Shown in pieces: positions 52,625 through 61,931 of a stretch of 64,000 nt of DNA. Origin of the DNA: Emticicia sp. BO119 (GTDB lineage Bacteria > Bacteroidota > Bacteroidia > Cytophagales > Spirosomataceae). Every line of letters starts with the position of its first letter. Within the stretch, counting starts at the first letter, position 1. The position numbers were made by a program, and so were the translations under genes. The stretch spans positions 620,001 through 684,000 of the forward strand of contig NZ_JACETV010000002.1 in the NCBI RefSeq assembly GCF_013912375.1. The letters are read 5' to 3'. The notes under the pieces are model-generated. The model ran no database searches and was not told where the DNA came from. It was given only the letters and a program-made list of their open reading frames with translations.

Positions 52625-53371
52625 ATGGCAAGTGCAAATAACTCAACGACCGCTGAACATTTGATGTGGAAGGGTGGAATCCAACCGATGAAAGTTGGAT
52701 ACGGAAAATTAATGATGTGGATTTTCCTTCTATCTGATACCTTTACTTTTTCAGCTTTACTGGTTTCTTATGGTTTGGTGCGTTTTAGTTTCCCAACCTT
52801 CGACGGATTAAGAAAAAACTTTGAATTTTCCAACGCTTGGTGGCCTATTCCAGAGCGTGTATTTGAAGCTGTTCCGTTTTTGCACGGCATAAAAGCTCCG
52901 CTGGTATTCGTAGGTATAATGACCTTTATTCTCATCATGAGCTCTGTAACCATGGTTTTGGCTGTAGAAGCCGGACACCGTAGGGACAAAGCCGATGTAG
53001 AAAAATATATGCTCTGGACTATTCTTGGAGGTATTGCTTTCTTAAGCTCACAAGCTTGGGAGTGGGGACACTTCATTCATGGTTCGGCAGATGGTCTTAC
53101 TTTGGCAAATGGTACTAAGCTTTTTGGAGCTAACCTCGTACATAATGAATACGGCCCACCTGCCTTTGCCGATTTCTTCTTCTTCATTACTGGTTTCCAC
53201 GGAACCCACGTATTGTCAGGAGTAGTATTAAACGTCTTGATTTTCTATAATGCCGCTAATGGGGTCTATGAGAAAAGAGGACATTATGAAATGGTAGAAA
53301 AAGTAGGCTTATACTGGCACTTTGTAGATTTAGTTTGGGTGTTCGTATTTACCTTCTTCTACCTTGTGTAG
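52625..53371 (+). CDS. cytochrome c oxidase subunit III
   Basis: 248 aa, longer subunit III: 'KLMMWIFLLSDTFTFSALLV', 'GGIAFLSSQAWEWGHFIHGS', 'FFFITGFHGTHVLSGVVLNV' and the C-terminal 'GLYWHFVDLVWVFVFTFFYL'. A long loop (residues 60-85) joins helices 2 and 3. Probably the structural subunit that supports oxygen entry and proton uptake. Confidence 0.94.
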   Translation: MASANNSTTAEHLMWKGGIQPMKVGYGKLMMWIFLLSDTFTFSALLVSYGLVRFSFPTFDGLRKNFEFSNAWWPIPERVFEAVPFLHGIKAPLVFVGIMTFILIMSSVTMVLAVEAGHRRDKADVEKYMLWTILGGIAFLSSQAWEWGHFIHGSADGLTLANGTKLFGANLVHNEYGPPAFADFFFFITGFHGTHVLSGVVLNVLIFYNAANGVYEKRGHYEMVEKVGLYWHFVDLVWVFVFTFFYLV

Positions 53372-53436
53372 TCTTAAGATCAGATAAGATTTCCCGATCA
53401 TCAGATTGGATTAACCTTAAAAATATTGAATTAAAA

Positions 53437-53781
53437 ATGGCTCAACATACAGAACACCACGGTCACGAAGAGAAACTTCCGGCACAAACCAAAGAAATCT
53501 GGAGAACGTTCTGGATACTTTTAATCATCACTTCATTTGAGTTTGTAATTGCGTTTACTATAGATGCAGATCATTATAAATGGACAAAAATCGGAATCTT
53601 CGTGATTCTGACTATCGTTAAGGCATATTATATTGTGGGTATATTTATGCACTTGAAACATGAAGTGAAATCATTAATATGGACCATCATATTGCCTTGT
53701 GTATTTGTTGTATGGTTAGTAGTAGCTTTGATTATTGAGGGTGGATATATTGGATTTGAACGTTTCTTTTTTGGAAAATGA
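53437..53781 (+). CDS. cytochrome c oxidase subunit IV (prokaryotic COX4 type)
   Basis: 114 aa from the ATG at 53437; an in-frame upstream start would run into subunit III. Three helices ('FWILLIITSFEFVIAFTIDA', 'IGIFVILTIVKAYYIVGIFM', 'TIILPCVFVVWLVVALIIEG') with the family's 'VKAYYIVGIFMHLKHE'. N-terminus is His-rich ('HTEHHGHEEK'). It overlaps the SCO gene by 4 nt (ATGA). Confidence 0.92.
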   Translation: MAQHTEHHGHEEKLPAQTKEIWRTFWILLIITSFEFVIAFTIDADHYKWTKIGIFVILTIVKAYYIVGIFMHLKHEVKSLIWTIILPCVFVVWLVVALIIEGGYIGFERFFFGK

Positions 53782-54482
53782 GTAAAAATTTTAAAAAGGC
53801 CGGAATACTAATAGCAATATTAGTAATTCCGGCTTTTATATTTATATTTCTGAAGCTCTTCGGAAATAATTATTACAAGCTCCCGTATTTCATGCCTGAG
53901 ATAGACGAACACGGACAGGTATTAATGAAAGGAACAGACACCGTATTTCATAAAATTCCGGATTTTGTGTTAACTGACCAGAACGGAAACCAGTTTTCTT
54001 CTCAACAAACCAAAGGTAAAATCTACGTAGCCGATTTCTTCTTTACCCGCTGCGGAACTATCTGCCCCAAATTGAGTTCTTCTATGATACGTGTGCAGGA
54101 TTTATTTGCAGATAGCCCTGACGTATTGATGGTTTCTCATTCGGTTGACCCTAATCATGATACACCCGAAGTGCTGAAAGCTTATGCTAAGAAATATGAT
54201 GCCAAAGAAGGAAAGTGGTATTTTCTGACAGGTACCAAGAAATCGGTCTATGATTTAGCCATTAAAGGTTATAAGCTACCCGTTGCTGATGCCTCAGAAT
54301 ATGATAAAAGTATTAAGAATATAGATGAGATGTTTATTCATTCCGAGAAACTGATGCTGATTGATAAAGAAGGGTATATAAGAGGTATTTATGACGGCAC
54401 TTTTAATGCCGATGTAGAAAGACTGATTGCGGAAATAAAAGTATTGCAGGAGATTTATAAAGACCAAAATAATCCTCGTTAG
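53778..54482 (+). CDS. SCO1/SenC family copper chaperone
   Basis: 234 aa. One N-terminal membrane anchor, then a thioredoxin-like domain with 'VADFFFTRCGTICPKLSSSM' (the CxxxCP copper site), 'VSHSVDPNHDTPEVLKAYAK' and the conserved His in 'EMFIHSEKLMLIDKEG'. It delivers copper to CuA of subunit II. Translationally coupled to subunit IV. Confidence 0.95.
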   Translation: MSKNFKKAGILIAILVIPAFIFIFLKLFGNNYYKLPYFMPEIDEHGQVLMKGTDTVFHKIPDFVLTDQNGNQFSSQQTKGKIYVADFFFTRCGTICPKLSSSMIRVQDLFADSPDVLMVSHSVDPNHDTPEVLKAYAKKYDAKEGKWYFLTGTKKSVYDLAIKGYKLPVADASEYDKSIKNIDEMFIHSEKLMLIDKEGYIRGIYDGTFNADVERLIAEIKVLQEIYKDQNNPR

Positions 54483-54493
54483 AGGGCAAATAT

Positions 54494-55027
54494 ATGGAAG
54501 CACGATTAGAAGAAAGAAAATCCATGTTATGGATAAATGTACTATCGGTAGTGATACCTGTAGTAGTTGCATTAATGTTAGGTATCCGTCAGAAGTTTGA
54601 TTTGGGAGCCTGGACAAAAATTTTACCGCATGCTATCGGAATCATTAATTCTTTGACCGCTGTTTTATTATTATATGGTTTCTATCTCATTAAACAAAGG
54701 AAGATAGAGCAACACAAAAACGCCATGACGGGGGCCTTTATCCTCGGAGGTTTGTTTCTCGTTTGTTATGTGGCCTACCATATTTCAAATGCGAGTACCA
54801 AATTTGGTGGAGAGGGTTTTATGCGCTATCTTTATTTTTTCGTATTAATTAGTCATATAGGGCTATCGTTTGTCGTTTTACCATTAGTATTAAGAACATA
54901 TTATTTTTCTTGGACTAACCAAATCTCTCGACATAGAAAAATAGCAAAGATTGCCTTTCCAATCTGGTTATATGTGTCAATTACAGGCGTAATTGCTTAT
55001 TTAATGATAAGACCCTATTATGTTTAA
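54494..55027 (+). CDS. DUF420 family membrane protein (CtaM-like)
   Basis: 177 aa with five helices; 'AIGIINSLTAVLLLYGFYLI', 'KQRKIEQHKNAMTGAFILGG' and 'VLISHIGLSFVVLPLVLRTY' with conserved His residues. DUF420/CtaM proteins are needed for maturation of aa3 oxidases in some bacteria, and the position next to SCO supports an assembly role here. Overlaps the next ORF by 8 nt. Confidence 0.9.
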   Translation: MEARLEERKSMLWINVLSVVIPVVVALMLGIRQKFDLGAWTKILPHAIGIINSLTAVLLLYGFYLIKQRKIEQHKNAMTGAFILGGLFLVCYVAYHISNASTKFGGEGFMRYLYFFVLISHIGLSFVVLPLVLRTYYFSWTNQISRHRKIAKIAFPIWLYVSITGVIAYLMIRPYYV

Positions 55028-55289
55028 GACAATGAAGACGTTCAGAATAGTATTAACAACAACTGTTTTTTTATTAATTAGTTGTACTTTCTCGATGGCG
55101 CAATGTGCCATGTGTAGAGCCTCTGTAGGCAGCAACCTTAGCGAAGGGCGTGGCGTAATTGGTACAGGGATTAACGATGGTATTTTGTATTTATTGGTAA
55201 TTACCTACCTTTCAATTCCTACATTGCTGTTTATCTGGTATCGGAGTGCAAAAAAGGAATTGAATTTAAAACTGAAATTGAATAGATAA
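55020..55289 (+). CDS. small exported CxxC membrane protein of the oxidase operon
   Basis: 89 aa from the ATG at 55020; the ATG at 55032 (MKTFRIV) is as good a start. Signal peptide 'VFLLISCTFSMAQ' followed at once by 'CAMCRASVGSN', a CxxC motif on the periplasmic side, then one membrane helix ('GILYLLVITYLSIPTLLFIW') and a basic tail. I know no function. As the last gene after SCO and DUF420 it may help copper or heme insertion. The strong terminator follows. Confidence 0.75.
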   Translation: MFKTMKTFRIVLTTTVFLLISCTFSMAQCAMCRASVGSNLSEGRGVIGTGINDGILYLLVITYLSIPTLLFIWYRSAKKELNLKLKLNR

Positions 55290-55330
55290 GAGTTTTTATA
55301 ATCTATTAAAATTCTTATTTTATTAAAGAA

Positions 55331-55367
55331 AAGAATCTGCCGGGTATATCGGTAGATTCTTTTTTTG
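55331..55367 (+). terminator. intrinsic terminator of the Act/cox operon
   Basis: AAGAATCTGCCG (55331-55342), 7-nt loop, CGGTAGATTCTT (55350-55361; one G-U pair), then TTTTTG. Confidence 0.85.
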
Positions 55368-55462
55368 TTTCAATATCATGGGTTTTCTTTTTCTTTAGTA
55401 TCTTGCATTGTCTTGTCTATACAAGCTTTTACAATCTATCAACCTTAATAATACATTTAACC

Positions 55463-56665
55463 ATGAGTAATAAACCTCATAGAATCGCCATGTTAGGCAC
55501 CGGGCTTATTGGCTGGTTTTATACAAAGTCGCTACACGAACATCGTCGCCCTGATCGCGTACAAGTCGTTTATTCAAGAAGCGAAGAGCGTGGAAAAGCA
55601 TTTGCAGAAGAATGGAGCATTCCAAAATACACTACAAGTATGGAAGAAGCCATTAAAGACAAAAGCGTGAATGTTGTGATAGTTGGTTTGCCAAATGATC
55701 TGCACCTCGAGGCCATTAAACTATGTTGTAAATACAAGAAAAGTGTATTGTGTACCAAACCACTGGCACGTACAGGAGCAGAAGCCAAGAAGATATTGGA
55801 AATGGTAGAGAAAGCAGGGATATTTCACGGCTACCTTGAAGACTTAGCTTATACCCCTAAAACGCTACATGCTTTACAGTCGGTTAAAAACGGAGTAATT
55901 GGCCGCGTAACCTGGGCAAGGTCGAGAGAAGCGCACCCAGGCCCACACTCAAGCTGGTTCTGGGATTTAAAAAAAGCCGGAGGTGGTGCAATCGTTGACT
56001 TGGGTTGCCACTGTATAGAAATTGCACGTAACTATATTGGTAAAGATATTCAACCGTTAGAAGTAATGTGTTGGGCAGCTACGCAGGTAAAACCGATTGA
56101 AGCAGAAGATAATGCCATTGCTTTAGTGAAGTATGCTAACGGAGCCGTAGCTCAATTTGAAGTAAGCTGGTCGTTCAGAGGAGGGATGGATTTGAGAGAT
56201 GAAGTGGCCGGAACCGAAGGGGTGATCAGAACCGACCATTTTATGCGTACAGGTTTTGAGATGTTCACAGCAGCACAGGAAGCGAGCTATGTGGCCGAAA
56301 AAGCAGAAAGTGCTTCGGGATGGTTGTTTCCGGTAGGTGATGAAGTAAACTCTTTAGGCTATACCCATATGTTTACAGATATGTTTGATAGCCTGGATAA
56401 AGGTACTGAACCGATGGAAAACTTTTATGACGGCTATATTGTAAACGCAGTAATAGACGCCTGTTACAAATCGGCTAAAACCAAGAAATGGGAACCCGTA
56501 ATTATTAAAGACTGGAGGGGCAGAACCGATGTAACCGAGCCTTCGCCATTTGTAGATTATGATGCAGACCACTGGCATATCAAAGATGAGTTTTTACCGG
56601 ATGGTCGCAAAAAAGTGATTCTGAAAGAGAAAGCAACTGGAAATATCATTCAGCGAGTATTGTAA
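55463..56665 (+). CDS. Gfo/Idh/MocA family oxidoreductase
   Basis: 400 aa from the ATG at 55463, preferred over an in-frame TTG at 55403 because the Rossmann motif follows at once ('[12 protein letters not shown]'). '[20 protein letters not shown]', then '[19 protein letters not shown]' with the catalytic Lys, and '[20 protein letters not shown]' with the expected DxGxH. Such NAD(P)-dependent enzymes act on sugars, inositol or their derivatives. Monocistronic. Confidence 0.93.
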   Translation: MSNKPHRIAMLGTGLIGWFYTKSLHEHRRPDRVQVVYSRSEERGKAFAEEWSIPKYTTSMEEAIKDKSVNVVIVGLPNDLHLEAIKLCCKYKKSVLCTKPLARTGAEAKKILEMVEKAGIFHGYLEDLAYTPKTLHALQSVKNGVIGRVTWARSREAHPGPHSSWFWDLKKAGGGAIVDLGCHCIEIARNYIGKDIQPLEVMCWAATQVKPIEAEDNAIALVKYANGAVAQFEVSWSFRGGMDLRDEVAGTEGVIRTDHFMRTGFEMFTAAQEASYVAEKAESASGWLFPVGDEVNSLGYTHMFTDMFDSLDKGTEPMENFYDGYIVNAVIDACYKSAKTKKWEPVIIKDWRGRTDVTEPSPFVDYDADHWHIKDEFLPDGRKKVILKEKATGNIIQRVL

Positions 56666-56669
56666 AACG

Positions 56670-56873
56670 AAACGGGGGTGTCTAAAAAGTCCAGAGTCGC
56701 AAAATATTATTTGGCTAATCTCAACCCGCGCGGCGTCCGCCCACACCCTAAATCCCTCTCCCCAACTGTGGGGAGAGGGACTTTTTAGCCCTTCCCCATT
56801 GTTGGGGAAGGGTTGGGATGGGGTCTTTTCCAAATATTATTTGGCGTAAAAACCTTTTTAGACACTCCCGTTT
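56670..56873. repeat. foldback (MITE-like) element between convergent genes
   Basis: Outer arms AAACGGGGGTGTCTAAAAAG (56670-56689) and CTTTTTAGACACTCCCGTTT (56854-56873) are inverted copies with one difference. Inside lie AAATATTATTTGGC twice in direct orientation (56702-56715, 56832-56845) and two GC-rich hairpins: CCCTCTCCCC/GGGGAGAGGG (56754-56779) and CCCTTCCCC/GGGGAAGGG (56789-56812). The whole 204-bp unit has no ORF and looks like an inserted palindromic repeat that now serves as a shared terminator. Confidence 0.7.
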
Positions 56874-57907
56874 TATTGAACCCTTGTCCAGGCTTCCCAG
56901 TCGCTATCAGCTTCTAAATTATGTTCAACGTCGTCAGGCAGTTTTGCAAAAAAATCCAAACCAGTTACCCGTTCTACTTCATCTACCGAAACCACATAAC
57001 TATTCATTCTTTTACCAAATAATGCTTCATTCGGCAATAAAAATGCAATCGCCCGAGCATTTTTAGGATTCTTGGGGTTGTAGTACAACACAATTTTAAA
57101 GAAAGACTTAGGTACGGCTACCTTATTATATCGCCCGATAGTTTTCATCCCTTTGGTTAAAACCGGACCCGTTACTACATAGAGTTCTTCATCCCGAACA
57201 GCCCAACCTCTGATACGACTTTCAATGTTTTCCCAGATACCCCTGTTAAAATCAGGCACTTGCGGGCATATATTACTCATAAAAAAGGTCTCGTTCATTA
57301 AGTCCTGGCAGCATTTAAAATCTCCGGCAGGTACCATATGCCCACGGTCATAGCCAGAATTACTATAATCAGTCGATAAGGCAGAATTACCTTCTACTTT
57401 TTTATCAGGTATAAACTGATTATCTCCTCTGCTGGCTTTCCCTTTGGTAAATCCACCTCTTAGTTTATGAACCACCCAGGCAGGTACTTCATACTTTTCT
57501 TCATAGCGAAGCGTATAGTTTTTGTGTTTGACAATCTCATCGCTTTTATTGATGGCAGGTAATGCAAACCCCGGAATTTCATAATCGCCTGACACATTTT
57601 CATCTTGCTCATCTTTTCCTAATACTGTTTCTTTAAGTTTATCAAAAAGAGAACCCTCTTCTTCCTTAGTATTGTTTTCAGTTTTTTTCTTATTGGTAGC
57701 ATTAGCCTCTGTATCGTTGCCATCTTTTGTAGCTGTGGCTTCATTATCAGGTTCTGGTGCTTTATAAGGATTAGGATTGTCTTTGGTCTTAAAAACATTC
57801 GACACACTTTCCCATAGTTTGCTGATAGGACCAGGCCTGTCTTTGTAGTAAAGAAAATAGCCAACAGCAAAAAAGATCAGAATTAAAATAATACGATTGG
57901 ATTTCAT
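56873..57907 (-). CDS. DNA/RNA non-specific endonuclease (NucA type), membrane-anchored
   Basis: 344 aa. N-terminal helix 'IILILIFFAVGYFLYY', an acidic Asn/Glu/Lys-rich linker of about 100 residues, then the His-Me finger nuclease: 'DYSNSGYDRGHMVPAGDFKC' with the DRGH catalytic His, and 'FFMSNICPQVPDFNRGIWEN' with the metal-binding Asn. It cuts DNA and RNA outside the cytoplasm, for nutrient supply or competition. No immunity gene is adjacent. The last coding base coincides with the end of the foldback element. Confidence 0.93.
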   Translation of the reverse strand: MKSNRIILILIFFAVGYFLYYKDRPGPISKLWESVSNVFKTKDNPNPYKAPEPDNEATATKDGNDTEANATNKKKTENNTKEEEGSLFDKLKETVLGKDEQDENVSGDYEIPGFALPAINKSDEIVKHKNYTLRYEEKYEVPAWVVHKLRGGFTKGKASRGDNQFIPDKKVEGNSALSTDYSNSGYDRGHMVPAGDFKCCQDLMNETFFMSNICPQVPDFNRGIWENIESRIRGWAVRDEELYVVTGPVLTKGMKTIGRYNKVAVPKSFFKIVLYYNPKNPKNARAIAFLLPNEALFGKRMNSYVVSVDEVERVTGLDFFAKLPDDVEHNLEADSDWEAWTRVQ

Positions 57908-58083
57908 CTAAAAGTTAGGTGTTAAATACGACTGCAATTTTACAACAAAACGAAGAAGTATGCCATTTCTGCGTAGCTTTTCTTGAAAAGATTTATAAAG
58001 ACAAGTTTAAGATTTTAAAAAGAAAGTGTAAAAAATACACTTAAATTCTACAAAATACTCTAAGTGGTTTTCTTTAAAAGCCC

Positions 58084-58114
58084 TTTCAATTCCTGTCAAT
58101 AGCTATTACATTTG
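58084..58114 (+). promoter_or_regulatory. promoter of the DUF1080/sorbosone dehydrogenase-like operon
   Basis: TTTC (58084-58087, one mismatch to TTTG), 19 nt, TACATTTG (58107-58114), an exact -7 match. The ATG is 22 nt after the box. Confidence 0.45.
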
Positions 58115-58135
58115 CGCATTCAAACAAAATGTACA

Positions 58136-59971
58136 ATGAAAAGAAAAATCCTAAAAAATCTCATTTTCTGTGGATTACTCGCTAATACGGTGTCTGCACA
58201 GCAAGTGATTCCACTGAATAACATGGATGCTTTCAGAACCACACAAGGCCAATGGAGCATTGTCGGTGCGGTGGAAGCAGATTTTACAAAACCCAACGAC
58301 CTTCACAAAAAAGACGCTTCCGTGAGCACAGGAATTTTATTGTGTGAACACCCTCCTGGAAAATACGGCATAGAAATGGACTTGCTCACCAAAATGGAAC
58401 ATGGAGATTTAGACCTTGACCTTGATTTCATGATGGCTAAAGGCTCAAACTCAGGTATCTATCTGCAAGGCCGTTATGAAATTCAGTTGTTCGATAGCTG
58501 GGGTACAAAATTGCCGAAATACAGTGATGTCGGGGGGATATATGAACGTTGGGATGATTCAAAACCGGAAGGTTCAAAAGGCTATCAGGGAATTGCCCCT
58601 CGTCTGAATGTAGCTAAAGCACCGGGCCTATGGCAAAATATTAAAATCTCTTTCCAGGCACCAAGATTTGATGCCAGCGGCAAGAAAACAACCAATGCAC
58701 GCATTCTTTCTATTTATCTGAATGGGGTATTGATTCATGAAAATGTGGAGCTGACCGGACAAACCAGAGGGGCCTGGATAGATAATGAAGTAGCTATGGG
58801 GCCACTCCGTTTTCAGGGAGATCATGGTAATGTAGCTTTTCGTAATATCAGATATAAAAGCTATAATCAGCAAACACTGTCATTCAAAGACCTGAAATAC
58901 GGCGTTTATAAAGGCAATTTCAGGACGATAGGAGATATTGAAAAAATAAAACCGGAATACAGCGGAAATCTGAATGCCTTGAACTGGGCTGTAACAAACG
59001 CCGAAAACGAATTTGCGGTAAAATATGCAGGTAAAATTGTAGTACCGGAAGCCGGCACATATACTTTCACAACTACTCATGGCGGTAATACTGAAGTAAA
59101 AATCAACGGTCAGCAAGCCTTTAAAAATGGCTGGATGATGTCAGACCCTGAAGGTAGAAAAGTAACACTAAATTTACCTGCCGGAGAAGTACCGTTTGAG
59201 TTATACTACTGGAAAGCCGATGGCTGGTTACAACCATCCTTGGGCTTGTATGCCGAATCGTCAACTGTTCGTAAACACCCATTGCATACGGCCAATTCTA
59301 CAATGGTAAATAACCCTTCTTCTCCGATTTTATTAGGTACTGCCGCAGAACCAGTTTTATTGCGCTCGTTTATGGATATTAAAGAAGGTGATAAGAACAA
59401 ACGAATAGTACATGCCATTTCGGTAGGAAACAAAGAAAATGTACACTTCACTTATAACCTGGATAACGGCTCATTATTCCAGGTCTGGAAAGGGAATTTC
59501 TTGAATACAACACCAATGTGGCAGGATAGAGGAGATGGTAGCTCAAGACCAATGGGAAGTTTAACAGTATTGGGCGATGCTCCATTAGTAGCAGTTTTAG
59601 AGGCACAAGATAAACCTTGGGGAGGAGTAGATGCAACTTTCCGTACACGTGGCTATGAATTAGATGAGAATGGCCAGCCCACTTTCAAATATGATATTTA
59701 TGGAACCAGAGTTTCAGATAAAATCATTCCGGTTGAAGATGGGAAAATCCTGAAACGAGATGTTGCTGTAAACGGAACGGTAAATAATTTATATGCCAGA
59801 TTAGCTACTGCTGATAATATCAGTAAAAATGCTGACGGTACATTTAACATAGGTGACGGCAGTTATCTGATCAAGGTAAATAGTGGTAATGCCACTATCA
59901 GAACTATAGGTGGTAAGCAGGAAGTAATAGCACCATTGAACGAGAAAATCAGCTATTCGATTATTTGGTAA
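58136..59971 (+). CDS. DUF1080 (3-keto-disaccharide hydrolase-like) and PA14-like secreted protein
   Basis: 611 aa from the ATG at 58136, where the signal peptide begins ('ILKNLIFCGLLANTVSAQ'); an earlier in-frame start would add polar residues. Residues about 25-240 match DUF1080 ('DFMMAKGSNSGIYLQGRYEI', 'DSWGTKLPKYSDVGGIYERW', 'GPLRFQGDHGNVAFRNIRYK'). A PA14-like domain follows at about 255-380 ('AGKIVVPEAGTYTFTTTHGG', 'LNLPAGEVPFELYYWKADGW'). The last 210 residues are a beta-rich domain of unknown type. DUF1080 enzymes cleave 3-keto-glycosides; with the next gene this suggests use of oxidised plant sugars. Confidence 0.88.
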   Translation: MKRKILKNLIFCGLLANTVSAQQVIPLNNMDAFRTTQGQWSIVGAVEADFTKPNDLHKKDASVSTGILLCEHPPGKYGIEMDLLTKMEHGDLDLDLDFMMAKGSNSGIYLQGRYEIQLFDSWGTKLPKYSDVGGIYERWDDSKPEGSKGYQGIAPRLNVAKAPGLWQNIKISFQAPRFDASGKKTTNARILSIYLNGVLIHENVELTGQTRGAWIDNEVAMGPLRFQGDHGNVAFRNIRYKSYNQQTLSFKDLKYGVYKGNFRTIGDIEKIKPEYSGNLNALNWAVTNAENEFAVKYAGKIVVPEAGTYTFTTTHGGNTEVKINGQQAFKNGWMMSDPEGRKVTLNLPAGEVPFELYYWKADGWLQPSLGLYAESSTVRKHPLHTANSTMVNNPSSPILLGTAAEPVLLRSFMDIKEGDKNKRIVHAISVGNKENVHFTYNLDNGSLFQVWKGNFLNTTPMWQDRGDGSSRPMGSLTVLGDAPLVAVLEAQDKPWGGVDATFRTRGYELDENGQPTFKYDIYGTRVSDKIIPVEDGKILKRDVAVNGTVNNLYARLATADNISKNADGTFNIGDGSYLIKVNSGNATIRTIGGKQEVIAPLNEKISYSIIW

Positions 59972-59998
59972 AACAGAGGCTTTAAAAATTCTAACAGA

Positions 59999-61924
59999 AT
60001 GAAAAAAATATTTAAAACAATCCTTTTTTCGGTGGCAATGGTCTCTGCGGCAGTGGCGCAGAATACTGCCGAAAATGATTATTATCGCATTATTACGCTA
60101 CCTGTCCCCGAAAATATGTTGTTGGAGGTAGGTGGCATTACTACTTTGCCAAATGGTGATATAGCCTTGGCTACCCGCAGAGGTGACATCTGGGTAGTAA
60201 ATAACCCTTACATGGCAGGTACAGCACAACCGTATTTCAAGAAGTTCGCCAGCGGTTTGCATGAGATTTTAGGTCTGGCTTATAGAAACGGTGCTTTTTA
60301 TTGTGCACAGCGTGGCGAACTGACCAAACTGATTGATAAAAACGGCGATGGTAAAGCAGATGTGTATGAAACAATTGCTACTTTACCTATTTCGGGGCAT
60401 TACCATGAATATAGCTATGGCCCTAAGTTTTTGCCTGATGGCTCGATGATTGTAACAGGGAATGTTGCTTTTGGTGACGAAGAATGGTGGAGAGGTGAAA
60501 GTAGAGTACCCTGGAGAGGCTGGGCTGTAAGAATTACAGAAGATGGTAAAATTGAGCCGTATGCAACTGGTATGCGCTCTCCTTGTGGTATTGGTATGAT
60601 AGACGGTGAGTTCTGGTATGGTGATAATCAGGGAGACTGGATGGGTTCAGGTTTTATTGCCCAGGTAAACAAAGGTGATTTTATGGGTCACCCTGCCGGT
60701 CTGCGCTGGACAAACGACCCGAATTCGCCTGTAAAACTAACAACGGAGCAATTGTATGCAAAGGTAAACCCAAGAAAAGAAAGAGATGCTAACGGGTATG
60801 CTATCAAGCCTGAGAACATTGAAAATGAAAGAGGAACTTATCTTTTTGAATTGAAAAAAGATATTCCTGAGTTAAAAACTCCGGCCGTATGGCTTCCGCA
60901 TGGCATTTTGGGTATTTCTACCTCAGAAATTCTGAAAGACGAAACAAATGGTGGTTTCGGCCCATTCGCCGGACAGATTTTTGTGGGAGACCAGGGAAAA
61001 AGTAATATATCACGTGTATTTGTTGAGAAAGTAAATGGTGAGTATCAGGGAGCGTCTTTCATGTTCCGTGAGGGATTCCAATCGGGTATTTTGCGTATGA
61101 CATGGGGTCAGGACGGCTCTTTGTTTGTAGGCGAAACCAACCGGGGTTGGGGCTCGGCAGGTAATACTACTGCGGGGGTAGAACGTCTGGTATGGACAGG
61201 TAAAATGCCGTTTGAAATGAAAGCCGTAAGAGCTACACCAGATGGATTTGAAATTGAGTTTACGAAACCTGTGAATAAAGCAACCGCTGCTGATTTCAAA
61301 AATTATCAGGTACGTAGTTTTATTTACAAATACCACCCTGTTTATGGCAGCCCTCCGGTAGGTGAAAAATTCCTGAATGTAAAAGGCTTGAAAGTATCAG
61401 AAGATGGCATGAAAGTGCGTCTGTTGGTCGAAGGCTTACGAGACCATTTTATTCATGAAATTAAGGCTGATGGTGTGAAAGATACTGAGGCTAAAGGTTT
61501 ATTACATAGTACTGCTTTTTATACCTTAAATAATATTCCTGCTGGAGAGAAGCTGACAGGTTTTGTGCCTCGCCCGGCAAATTTACCTGTAGCAGGTACA
61601 AGCACCAAAGCAGAGAAATTAGTAACACCTGACGATAGAACAGCGGCTAAAACTGCTGCCAAAGCAGCTCCTACATATGATGAAATTAAGCCATTATTGC
61701 AAAAACATACCTGTGTGGCATGCCACCAACAAGACAAACGTCAGGTAGGGCCTGCGTTTAAGGATATTGCTAAACGCAAATATTCAAACGAAAAAATAGT
61801 GAATCTCATCCACAAGCCTGATCCTAAAAACTGGCCGGGCTATGCTACAGAAATGCCCCCAATGCCACAAGTACCGAAAGCTGATGGCTTGAAGATTGCA
61901 GCCTGGATAAATTCATTGAAATAA
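59999..61924 (+). CDS. sorbosone/glucose dehydrogenase-like beta-propeller with C-terminal cytochrome c
   Basis: 641 aa. Signal peptide 'ILFSVAMVSAAVAQ'. Six-bladed propeller typical of membrane-bound dehydrogenases: 'EVGGITTLPNGDIALATRRG', 'LAYRNGAFYCAQRGELTKLI', 'LPISGHYHEYSYGPKFLPDG', 'MRSPCGIGMIDGEFWYGDNQ', 'GILRMTWGQDGSLFVGETNR'. The C-terminus carries a heme domain 'KHTCVACHQQDKRQVGPAFK' (CxxCH) with a late Met region ('TEMPPMPQVPKADGLKIAAW'). It probably oxidises a sugar in the periplasm. Follows the DUF1080 gene by 27 nt. Confidence 0.9.
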   Translation: MKKIFKTILFSVAMVSAAVAQNTAENDYYRIITLPVPENMLLEVGGITTLPNGDIALATRRGDIWVVNNPYMAGTAQPYFKKFASGLHEILGLAYRNGAFYCAQRGELTKLIDKNGDGKADVYETIATLPISGHYHEYSYGPKFLPDGSMIVTGNVAFGDEEWWRGESRVPWRGWAVRITEDGKIEPYATGMRSPCGIGMIDGEFWYGDNQGDWMGSGFIAQVNKGDFMGHPAGLRWTNDPNSPVKLTTEQLYAKVNPRKERDANGYAIKPENIENERGTYLFELKKDIPELKTPAVWLPHGILGISTSEILKDETNGGFGPFAGQIFVGDQGKSNISRVFVEKVNGEYQGASFMFREGFQSGILRMTWGQDGSLFVGETNRGWGSAGNTTAGVERLVWTGKMPFEMKAVRATPDGFEIEFTKPVNKATAADFKNYQVRSFIYKYHPVYGSPPVGEKFLNVKGLKVSEDGMKVRLLVEGLRDHFIHEIKADGVKDTEAKGLLHSTAFYTLNNIPAGEKLTGFVPRPANLPVAGTSTKAEKLVTPDDRTAAKTAAKAAPTYDEIKPLLQKHTCVACHQQDKRQVGPAFKDIAKRKYSNEKIVNLIHKPDPKNWPGYATEMPPMPQVPKADGLKIAAWINSLK

Positions 61925-61931
61925 GAAATCT

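Noticed and set aside
53335-53436. Longer form of the subunit IV gene overlapping subunit III
   Set aside because: The extra residues have no similarity to the family and overlap the coding end of the previous gene; ATG 53437 fits family length.
56873-57907. Reading the NucA-type nuclease as a toxin with immunity partner
   Set aside because: No small adjacent gene on the same strand and no delivery domain; a general secreted nuclease is simpler.
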